Shown piece after piece: positions 51,174 to 57,897 of a DNA stretch of 64,000 nucleotides. The position numbers and the translations under genes were made by a program. Below the pieces are notes generated by a model. The model made no database searches, had not been told where the DNA came from, and saw nothing but the letters and a program-made list of their open reading frames with translations. Within the stretch, counting starts at the first letter, position 1, and every line of letters begins with the position of its first letter. This DNA comes from Nonomuraea fuscirosea (lineage in GTDB: Bacteria > Actinomycetota > Actinomycetes > Streptosporangiales > Streptosporangiaceae), in contig NZ_PVNG01000006.1 in assembly GCF_003001935.1 (NCBI RefSeq), positions 124,001 through 188,000 of the forward strand, written 5' to 3'.

Positions 51174-51205
51174 CGCTACCTCTGGTTTCGAAACCTACGG
51201 TAGCG
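51174..51205. promoter_or_regulatory. Nested palindromic operator between TetR and esterase-ABC operon
   Basis: Outer arms CGCTACC (51174-51180) and GGTAGCG (51199-51205), each 3 bases from an inner perfect palindrome GGTTTCGAAACC (51184-51195). Placed between the divergent starts; very likely the TetR site. Confidence 0.75.
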
Positions 51206-51213
51206 CAACTTGG

Positions 51214-51219
51214 TATCGT
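51214..51219 (+). promoter_or_regulatory. -10 box of leaderless TetR gene
   Basis: TATCGT, 6 bases before GTG 51226. Confidence 0.5.
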
Positions 51220-51225
51220 GTGAGC

Positions 51226-51789
51226 GTGAGCCTGACCTCGAGCACTCCCGCCCGGCCGCCCGGCCGCCCGCGTTCCGGCGTCAACGACGTGGTCTTCGCC
51301 GCGACGCTGCGCACGGTCTGCGAGCTGGGCTACGCGCGTGCCACGGTGGAGCGCATCGCCGCCGCGGCCGGCATCGCCAAGACGACGATCTACCGCCGCT
51401 GGCCGACGAAGGGGGCGCTGATCGTGGACTGCCTGCTCGACGCGTTCGGGCCGGTGCCGGTGAAGGGGGGCGACCGGGCGGAGATCATGGCCTCGGCCAT
51501 CCGCTGGGCCGCGGCCAAGATCGGCGAGCCGGGGGTGGGCGACGCGTTCGCGGGCGTGTTCAGCGACGGTGTCAGCGATCCTGGGCTGCGCGAGATCCTC
51601 TCCTCGCGGTTCCAGGACCCGTACCGGCTCGCGCTGCAGGAGGCGCTCGGCGAGCCGGAGCACCGGGTCCTGTTCTTCATCGACGTCGTCGTCGGGACCC
51701 TGCTGCACCGCATGGGCATGACCGGCGAGCCGATGGCCGACGACGACGTCGACGCGCTGGTGGAGATGGTCCTGCCGTCCTTCCGCTGA
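51226..51789 (+). CDS. TetR-family regulator of esterase-ABC operon
   Basis: 187 aa. HTH GVNDVVFAATLRTVCELGYARATVERIAAAAGIAKTTIYRRWPTKGALIVDCLLDAFGP at residues about 15-75; C-terminal helices of the TetR_C_33-like type. GTG 51226 chosen: leaderless position and the family-typical start; the frame stays open to 51106 through the operator. Probably represses the divergent esterase-ABC operon and itself. Confidence 0.93.
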   Translation: MSLTSSTPARPPGRPRSGVNDVVFAATLRTVCELGYARATVERIAAAAGIAKTTIYRRWPTKGALIVDCLLDAFGPVPVKGGDRAEIMASAIRWAAAKIGEPGVGDAFAGVFSDGVSDPGLREILSSRFQDPYRLALQEALGEPEHRVLFFIDVVVGTLLHRMGMTGEPMADDDVDALVEMVLPSFR

Positions 51790-51876
51790 TGACCCCGAGC
51801 CGGGCTGGAGCCCGGTGAGCGGCCGGAGGCGTCCGGGTGCTCCCCTCCCCCGCGTGACAGACCGGGCCGGTCGCGG

Positions 51877-52683
51877 TCAGGCGGGTGCGGTGATGCTCCA
51901 GTGGAAGCCGTCGGGGTCGGTGAAGCGCCCGGCGTAGTCGCCCTGGCCGGTCCGGGCCGCCGCGGCGGTGATCCGGCCTCCGGCGGAGGCCGCGGCGGCG
52001 AGCAGAGCGTCGACCTCGTCACGGGAGGCGGCGGTGTGGGTGAGGACAAGCGCGGAGAAGCCGTCGCCGTGCTCGCCGACGCCGGCGTCCTTGGCGAGGC
52101 CTCCGCGGGGCAGCAGGCCCAGCCGGCACCGGCCGCCGGAGGTGACGGTGAAGTCGATGAACCTGTCTCCGTAGTCGTGGCGGACGCTCATGCCCAGCCT
52201 CTCGTAGAACGCCTTGGAGGCCGTCGGCTTGGCGACGCCGAGGTAGACGGCGGTCTCGGCCGGCTTCGGCGGGCCGGGGACGGGATGGGTGTCCTTCTTG
52301 GAGGCAGCGGCCAGCTTCCACACGGCTCCGTCCGGCGCCTGATAGACGGCGGTGAACTCGCCGAACAGCTGTTTGCGCGCCGGCTTGACGACCGTGGCGC
52401 CGTTGCCGGTGGCGCTCTGGAGCAGGGCCCTGACCTCCGCGGGCCGGCCGACGATGGCGGACAGGACGTAGCCGCGGAAGCCTGAGGCCGCCGGCGTCGT
52501 ACCGCAGCCGGTGGCCAGCGCGTCGACGGGGTGGAGGGCGAGCCGTCCGGTGCCGTGCAGGTCGACGGCGGCGGTGTGGCCGCCGGTGGCTGCGGCGGTG
52601 GCGGAGAACGCGGCCGTGTAGAAGTCGCGTGCGGCCTCCACCTGCGGTACGCCGAGGGTGATGAGGTCGACGGAGAGCGGCAT
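51877..52683 (-). CDS. Two-domain glyoxalase/VOC protein
   Basis: 268 aa with two VOC modules: SVDLITLGVPQVEAARDFYTAAFSATAAA... and AVYLGVAKPTASKAFYERLGMSVRHDYGDRFIDFTV, ending FTDPDGFHWSITAPA. No clear full metal triad, so perhaps a binding or resistance protein. ATG 52683 follows AAGGA; an upstream ATG at 52734 lies 6 bases after TAGCGT and could be a leaderless alternative adding 17 residues. Confidence 0.9.
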   Translation of the reverse strand: MPLSVDLITLGVPQVEAARDFYTAAFSATAAATGGHTAAVDLHGTGRLALHPVDALATGCGTTPAASGFRGYVLSAIVGRPAEVRALLQSATGNGATVVKPARKQLFGEFTAVYQAPDGAVWKLAAASKKDTHPVPGPPKPAETAVYLGVAKPTASKAFYERLGMSVRHDYGDRFIDFTVTSGGRCRLGLLPRGGLAKDAGVGEHGDGFSALVLTHTAASRDEVDALLAAAASAGGRITAAAARTGQGDYAGRFTDPDGFHWSITAPA

Positions 52684-52823
52684 CAGTGATTCCTTCGCGT
52701 CTTCATGGGCGGGTTGATCGGGGGTGAGAGTCATGCGATCACGCTAGGCATGGCCGCCGGGCGGGGGCTTCTCCGTTCCTGACCGGTCTGCTCGCCCGGC
52801 CGCCCGTGGTTGAGCCGTCATGA

Positions 52824-53003
52824 GTCCCGGGCTCGCTCGTACGGGCCGGCATCGATAAGGAGCCGTATTCGACCTTCAGCTTCACCGCCGAGGCGAACCT
52901 CGCCGACGGCAGCGGCCTGTGGCCCACGGCTTTCGCGGTGACCGGGCTGAGCGACGAAGCCGCCGAGGCGATCACCGCCCTCGTCAGGAAGGCCGTGAGC
53001 TGA
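52824..53003 (+). pseudogene. Truncated remnant of a DUF1801-type protein
   Basis: From 52857 the frame reads KEPYSTFSFTAEANLADGSG, then LWPTAFAVTGLSDEAAEAITALVRKAVS and a TGA at 53001-53003. This is the conserved C-terminal end of the DUF1801/iron-chaperone-like family. No start codon or N-terminal part precedes it (a stop lies at 52821-52823), so about two thirds of the gene is missing. It lies between two VOC genes. Confidence 0.6.
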
Positions 53004-53090
53004 CGCATCCGCCCCCAGCACCCACAACACGACGGTGGCGCGGGCGGGTGGTTCGGTGTGGCCCGGGGGCGGGGCCTAAGGTGGGGCGCC

Positions 53091-53846
53091 ATGGCATTGC
53101 GGCTTGTGCAGGTGAACTTCAAGGCCCGGGACGACGCGGCGCTCGGCCGGTTCTGGGCGGGGGCGCTCGGGTACGGCATGTCGAGTGAGGGCCCGGGGGT
53201 GACCAATCTCGAGCCCGAGGGCATCGCGTGGCCGGATCCCGACGGCTTCTACGTCGATCTGGTGAAGGTGCCGGACCCCGAGACGGTGCGGTACCGGGTG
53301 CGGCTCGATCTCGCCACCACCTCCCCGGAGCATCAGGCGGAGCTGGTGGCGCGGCTGCGGAAGCTCGGCGCGACCCCCGCGGACGCGGAGCGGGGCGACG
53401 GGCCGTGGGTGGTGCTGGCCGACCCCGAGGGCAACGTGTTCCGCGTGCTGGAGCCGCGGGAGGCTCACCGGGACACCGGGCCGATCGCGGCGGTGGTGGT
53501 CGGGTGCGCGGATCCGCGGGCCTTGGCCGCCTTCTGGGGTGAGGCGGTCGGCTGGGCCGTGCACGAGGCGGGCGACGAGCGGGCGGTGCTGCGTTCGTCG
53601 CGGGGTGTGGGCCCGTTCCTGGAGTTCGCCCGGCAGGAGTCGGGGGCGGGGCCGGTGCGGAGCCGGATCCACATCGATCTGATCCCGTCTCGCGGGCAGG
53701 AGCAGGCGGCCGAGGTGGCGCGGCTGCTGAAGCTGGGTGCGCGGCCGGCGGATGTGGGGCAGGGCGAGGTGTCGTGGGTGGTGCTGGCCGACCCCGAGGG
53801 CAACGAGTTCTGCGTGCTGGGACCGGGCTCCTCCCCCTCGGCGTAG
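53091..53846 (+). CDS. Two-domain VOC (glyoxalase-like) protein
   Basis: 251 aa. Two copies of the Glyoxalase_6-type module: LRLVQVNFKARDDAALGRFWAGALGYG... WVVLADPEGNVFRVL and IAAVVVGCADPRALAAFWGEAVGWAV... WVVLADPEGNEFCVL. ATG 53091 lies 8 bases after TAAGGT. Function unknown; typical of many actinobacterial VOC proteins. Confidence 0.9.
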   Translation: MALRLVQVNFKARDDAALGRFWAGALGYGMSSEGPGVTNLEPEGIAWPDPDGFYVDLVKVPDPETVRYRVRLDLATTSPEHQAELVARLRKLGATPADAERGDGPWVVLADPEGNVFRVLEPREAHRDTGPIAAVVVGCADPRALAAFWGEAVGWAVHEAGDERAVLRSSRGVGPFLEFARQESGAGPVRSRIHIDLIPSRGQEQAAEVARLLKLGARPADVGQGEVSWVVLADPEGNEFCVLGPGSSPSA

Positions 53847-53859
53847 CGGGCCGGCGGGG

Positions 53860-54471
53860 TCAGGGGGTGAGGCCGGCGCTGATCAGCCAGATGTGCTCGC
53901 ACGTCGCCGATGCCCGGCGCAGGCTGTCGCGGGACTCCTGTGAGGCGTGGTAGAAGCTGCGTTCGATCATCCAGCACAGGGCGCGGGCCATGGCGGCGGC
54001 CTGGTCGGGCCCGGTGCCGGGGCGCACGCCCGCGCGTTCCAGCACGGCGGTGATGGCGGCGATGAACAGGTCGGCGGTGTGGCGCCACAGGTCGCCGATC
54101 TCCGGCACGGTCAGCGACAGGTCGATGGCGGTACGCATGACCAGGCCGTGCTCGTTCCACAGCTCGACCGTGCGGCGCATCGCCGCGGCGACGGCCCGGC
54201 GCGGGTCGTCGCTCGCGGCCGTGGCGCGCGAGCGTTCCCACAGGTGCTGGACGGTGCGGGCGACGAGCGCGGTGACCACCTCCTGTTTGGAGCCGAAGTA
54301 GAAGTACAGGGCGCCGCGGGTGATGCCGGCGCCCTGGGCGATGTCGCCGACGGTCATCGCCTCGTAGCCCTTGTCCGCCAGGAGGGCTTCGCAGGTGTCG
54401 AGGATGGCCCGTTCTCGGACGTCGCCCTTGCGTTCGGTGGCGCGGCGGCCGCGCGGGGGGTGGGCGGGCAT
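53860..54471 (-). CDS. TetR-family regulator (SDR operon)
   Basis: 203 aa: HTH RERAILDTCEALLADKGYEAMTVGDIAQGAGITRGALYFYFGSKQEVVTALVARTVQHLWERS, EthR/TetR_C-type ligand domain after. Its ATG shares a base with the stop of the upstream SDR (TGATG), so the two are co-translated. Probably controls the SDR promoter. Confidence 0.93.
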   Translation of the reverse strand: MPAHPPRGRRATERKGDVRERAILDTCEALLADKGYEAMTVGDIAQGAGITRGALYFYFGSKQEVVTALVARTVQHLWERSRATAASDDPRRAVAAAMRRTVELWNEHGLVMRTAIDLSLTVPEIGDLWRHTADLFIAAITAVLERAGVRPGTGPDQAAAMARALCWMIERSFYHASQESRDSLRRASATCEHIWLISAGLTP

Positions 54472-55319
54472 CAGAGCTGGGCGCCTTCGGGGAAGTCGGT
54501 GCTGCGCGAGAGCGTCTCCCAGGTGCGGATGTCGTCGTCGACGGCGCGGCGGGCGGCGCCGATCAGGCGCAGCGCGTCGGAGCCGAGGACGAGGTGGGCC
54601 GGCGGCCGTTCGAGCGCGGCGATGCGCACGACGGCCTCCCCCGCCTTGGCCGGGTTGCCGAGCTGGTTGCCGCTGGCCTTCTGGCGGGCCTGGCGGATCG
54701 GGGTGAACAGCTCGTCGTAGTCGCTGATGGCGCGGCCGGCGCGGGTCATGGAGCGTCCGGACCAGTCGGTGCGGAAGCTGCCCGGTTCGACGGCGGTGAC
54801 GTGGATGCCGAACGGGGCGACCTCCTTGCCGAGCGCTTCGAGGACGCCTTCGAGGGCGAACTTGCTGCCGCAGTAGGCGGACATGCCGGGCACGGCCATG
54901 AGGCCGGCCATGGAGGTGACGGCCATCAGGTGGCCGCGGCGGCGGCGCCGCATGTGGGGCAGGGCCGCCTGGAGGGTGGCCATGGCGCCGAAGACGTTGA
55001 CGTCGAACTGGCGTCGTACGTCGGCCAGCGAGGTCTCCTCGAAGATGCCTTCCAGGCCGTAGCCGGCGTTGGCGATGACGACGTCCAGCGGGCCGACGGT
55101 GTGCTCGGTGTCGTCGACGACGGCCGGGACGGCGGCGGTGTCGGTGACGTCGAGGATGCGGCCGTGGGCGTGGCCGGGCTTGAGCGCTTCGAAGGCGCGC
55201 AGGTCGTCGTGGTTGCGGACGGTTCCGGTCACGGTGTGGCCGGTGGCCAGGGCGGCCTCGGCGAAGGCGCGGCCGAGTCCGGTGCTGACGCCGGTGATGA
55301 GCCAGTTCTGGTGCTGCAT
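54471..55319 (-). CDS. Short-chain dehydrogenase/reductase
   Basis: 282 aa. Cofactor motif ITGVSTGLG, NANAGYG (VIANAGYG), catalytic Ser (AVTSMAG), Tyr/Lys (YCGSKFAL). The opening NWLITGVSTGLGRAFAEAALATGHTVTGTVRN is that of oxidoreductases often paired with TetR. ATG 55319. First gene of an SDR-tetR operon. Confidence 0.94.
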   Translation of the reverse strand: MQHQNWLITGVSTGLGRAFAEAALATGHTVTGTVRNHDDLRAFEALKPGHAHGRILDVTDTAAVPAVVDDTEHTVGPLDVVIANAGYGLEGIFEETSLADVRRQFDVNVFGAMATLQAALPHMRRRRRGHLMAVTSMAGLMAVPGMSAYCGSKFALEGVLEALGKEVAPFGIHVTAVEPGSFRTDWSGRSMTRAGRAISDYDELFTPIRQARQKASGNQLGNPAKAGEAVVRIAALERPPAHLVLGSDALRLIGAARRAVDDDIRTWETLSRSTDFPEGAQL

Positions 55320-55383
55320 CGCTTTCTCCGTACGGGGTGTTCGAAGGGGGCTGGACTGCTCCCCTGCCACAAATTCTACACTA

Positions 55384-55412
55384 TGTCGATTTTTGTCATC
55401 ACGGTGTCGATT
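55384..55412. promoter_or_regulatory. TGTCGATT direct repeat upstream of SDR-tetR
   Basis: TGTCGATT at 55384-55391 and 55405-55412, 21 bases (two helical turns) apart, in the A/T-rich promoter region upstream of the SDR start; candidate TetR or activator site. Confidence 0.45.
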
Positions 55413-55480
55413 CTGGTGGTGCGGGGAAGGCGCCGGCTGCCCGAGGCCGCGGTCGCGGGGTGTGCGGTAGGTTGCCCGGC

Positions 55481-56014
55481 ATGCTGGAGATCGGATCCGC
55501 CGACTGGCCCCCCGCGCCGATCAGGACCGAGCGGCTCGTCCTGCGTCAGGCCGAGGCGCGCGATCGTGCGGTGTTCCTGGAGCTGCTGGGCTCGCGGCGG
55601 GTGCACGCCTACCTCGGCGGCGCCCGGCCGCGTGCGGAGCTCGAACGCGAGCTGCCCGATGTGCCGGGACGCTCGCCCGGGAGCTTCGTCGTCGAGCTCG
55701 GCGGGGCGATGATCGGGCTGGTCCAGCTCAAGAGGGTGAGCGGGCACCACAGCCCGGCCGCCGCGGGCAAGGCCGATCTCGGGTACCTGTTCCTGCCGCG
55801 GGCCTGGGGGTCCGGTTACGCCGCCGAGGCGTGCGCGGCGGCGCTCGGCTGGTTCGGCGGCGTCCATCCCGGTGAGCCGGTGGTGCTCACCACCCAGAGC
55901 GCCAACGCCCGCTCGATGCGGCTGGCGGCCAGGCTGGGCTTCGAAGAGGTGGAACGGTTCCAGGCCTGGGGCGCCGAGCAATGGCTCGGCCTGCGGCCGC
56001 CGGCGACGCCCTGA
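55481..56014 (+). CDS. RimJ/RimL-type GNAT acetyltransferase
   Basis: 177 aa: IRTERLVLRQAEARDRAVFLELLGSRRVHAYLGG, DLGYLFLPRAWGSGYAAEACAAALGWFGG and QSANARSMRLAARLGFEEVERFQAWGAEQWLG. ATG 55481 lies 7 bases after TAGGTT (55468-55473): leaderless. Substrate unknown. Confidence 0.92.
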   Translation: MLEIGSADWPPAPIRTERLVLRQAEARDRAVFLELLGSRRVHAYLGGARPRAELERELPDVPGRSPGSFVVELGGAMIGLVQLKRVSGHHSPAAAGKADLGYLFLPRAWGSGYAAEACAAALGWFGGVHPGEPVVLTTQSANARSMRLAARLGFEEVERFQAWGAEQWLGLRPPATP

Positions 56015-56126
56015 GGCGCGGCCCCGGCTGAGGGTGCGCTGGTGGGTTTCGGGGTGTCGGCACGAGCCCGATCTTCCACGCGGGCGCCTGCGTTTCGCCG
56101 GGATCGGGCCGCGAGGGTGCCCGGGG

Positions 56127-56864
56127 TCAGCGGGCCAGCTGGTTGAGCCAGTCGCGCAGGAGGGCGGTTTCGGCCGGGCGGAGCGGGAGGGCGGCCCCTT
56201 CACAAGCCCCTTCCGCGGCCTCTTCGGCGGCCTCTTCCGCAGCGTGGAGGGCGGCGTCGAGGGCGAGGGCCCGGGCGGCGAGGCTCGAATCGGTGACAGG
56301 GGGCGGGCCGGTGGTGAGGGAGCCGATGAGGGTGTCGCGCATCCGCGCGGAGATCTCCGGATCGCGATCCGCGGCCGGGGCGCCGATCAGCGACAGGGTG
56401 ACGCCGGTGACGCCGCTGTGCAGGAGGCCGGCCGCGGTGAGGGCCGGGACGCGGAGGCGGCCGGCGGCGGCGACGCGGCTGAGGAACCTCAGCAGCAGAT
56501 CGTGGGCCTCCTGGGCGGCGGGCGGGCGGCGGCCGGGGCGGTCGGTGCCGAACATCAGCACGTAGAAGGCGGGATGGCGCAGGCCGAAGCCGACATGCAG
56601 GTCCCAGCCGCGGCGCAGGTCCGCCACCGGGTCCCCGGTGGGCGCCAGCTCGTGCTTCTCGGCCAGGTAGAGGTCGAAGCCGTGCACGGCCAGGGCCGCG
56701 AGCAGGGCGTCCTTGTCGCCGAAGAGCTGGTAGAGGGAGGCGGCGCGGATGCCGGCCGCCGCGGCGACCGAGCGGGTGGAGACCGCCTGGGCGCCCTCCC
56801 GTTCGAGGATTCCGGCCGCCGCCTCGAGGATCTGCCGCCGGGTACGGGTCTTCGCGTCATCCAC
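56127..56864 (-). CDS. TetR-family regulator divergent from aldo-keto reductase
   Basis: 245 aa: HTH TRRQILEAAAGILEREGAQAVSTRSVAAAAGIRAASLYQLFGDKDALLAALAVHGFDLYLAEK; C-terminal helices include an Ala/Glu-rich coil (AAEEAAEEAAEGACEG). GTG 56864 is 7 bases after TAGCAT: leaderless. The perfect inverted repeat just upstream is its likely operator. Confidence 0.93.
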   Translation of the reverse strand: MDDAKTRTRRQILEAAAGILEREGAQAVSTRSVAAAAGIRAASLYQLFGDKDALLAALAVHGFDLYLAEKHELAPTGDPVADLRRGWDLHVGFGLRHPAFYVLMFGTDRPGRRPPAAQEAHDLLLRFLSRVAAAGRLRVPALTAAGLLHSGVTGVTLSLIGAPAADRDPEISARMRDTLIGSLTTGPPPVTDSSLAARALALDAALHAAEEAAEEAAEGACEGAALPLRPAETALLRDWLNQLAR

Positions 56865-56886
56865 GGTGGCGATGCTACGGCATGTG

Positions 56887-56936
56887 GCGTATCACTGAAA
56901 CAGGCAGTGATACGCTTTTTGGCGTGGCAGTGATAC
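56887..56936. promoter_or_regulatory. Perfect TetR operator plus extra half-site
   Basis: GCGTATCACTG (56887-56897), 7 bases, CAGTGATACGC (56905-56915): perfect 11-bp arms. A third half-site CAGTGATAC follows at 56928-56936. Lies between the divergent TetR and aldo-keto reductase. Confidence 0.8.
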
Positions 56937-56953
56937 AGCAAGGGAGAAGGCCG

Positions 56954-57856
56954 ATGAACCGGGTCGGATACGGCGCCATGCAGCTCGCCGGGCCGAACGT
57001 CTGGGGGCCGCCGGACGACCCCGAGGCCGCGCGCCGGGTGCTGCGCCTGGCGGTCGAGCAGGGAGTCACGTTCTTCGACACCGCGAACGCCTACGGGCCG
57101 CGTACGGTGAACCGGCTGATCGGAGAGGCGCTGCGGCCCTTGCCCGACGAAGTGATCGTCGGCAACAAGGTCGGCGCCGGGCGCGGCCCGGACGGGTCGT
57201 GGATCATCACCGACCACCCGGACACCGTCCGCGAGCAGGTCCACCAGGCGCTGGCCGACCTGGGCACGGAGACGAGCGAGCTGACCTACCTGCGGCTCGC
57301 CGGCGACACCCCGGGAACGCACAGCGACGTGCCGCTGGAGGACGCGCTCGGCGTGCTCGTCGAGCTGCGCGACCAGGGCCTCATCCGCCGCATCGGCCTG
57401 TCCGGCGCCTCGCCCGGGATGCTGGCCCGCGCGCGGAGGATGACGCCGATCGCGGCCGTGCAGAACCGCTTCAACCTGCTCGACCGCAGCGGCGTCCAGG
57501 TCCTCGCCGACTGCGAGGCGCACGGCATCATGTTCGTCCCCTACTTCCCGCTGGCCTCCGGCCGGCTCGCCTCCTACGACGAGCTGGCGGGCCCCGCCGA
57601 GCGCCTCGGCGCGACGCCGGCCCAGGTCGCGCTGGCCTGGCTGCTCCGCCGTTCCCCCGCCATGGTCGTCATCCCCGGCACCACGAACCCCGCACACCTG
57701 CGCGCCAACATCGCCGCGGCCGAGGTCGCCGCGAACCTGACCGACGCCGAGGTGGCCCGCCTGACCGGCCTCGTCGACGAGTCCACGGCCGTCATCGAGC
57801 AGCCGCACCAGTCCACGCTCGACGCGCTCAGGTCCGCCGCGGAAAGCCACCGCTGA
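56954..57856 (+). CDS. Aldo/keto reductase (AKR)
   Basis: 300 aa TIM-barrel NADPH reductase: GYGAMQLAGPNVWGPPDDPEAARRVLRLAVEQGVTFFDTANAYGP (Asp, Tyr), Lys in VGNKVGAGRG; the usual His is replaced by Arg or Leu in ELTYLRLAG, seen in a branch of actinobacterial AKRs. C-terminal WLLRRSPAMVVIPGTTNPAHLRAN is the cofactor-binding end. ATG 56954 follows GGGAGAAGG. Regulated by the divergent TetR, probably. Confidence 0.94.
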   Translation: MNRVGYGAMQLAGPNVWGPPDDPEAARRVLRLAVEQGVTFFDTANAYGPRTVNRLIGEALRPLPDEVIVGNKVGAGRGPDGSWIITDHPDTVREQVHQALADLGTETSELTYLRLAGDTPGTHSDVPLEDALGVLVELRDQGLIRRIGLSGASPGMLARARRMTPIAAVQNRFNLLDRSGVQVLADCEAHGIMFVPYFPLASGRLASYDELAGPAERLGATPAQVALAWLLRRSPAMVVIPGTTNPAHLRANIAAAEVAANLTDAEVARLTGLVDESTAVIEQPHQSTLDALRSAAESHR

Positions 57857-57863
57857 CCAGCCT

Positions 57864-57897
57864 CCCGGCGGGGTCCCGGCGCAGATGTGCCGCCGGG
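57864..57897. terminator. Terminator between AKR and LuxR genes
   Basis: CCCGGCG (57864-57870) pairs with CGCCGGG (57891-57897); alternative inner pairings exist. Between convergent genes. Confidence 0.5.
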
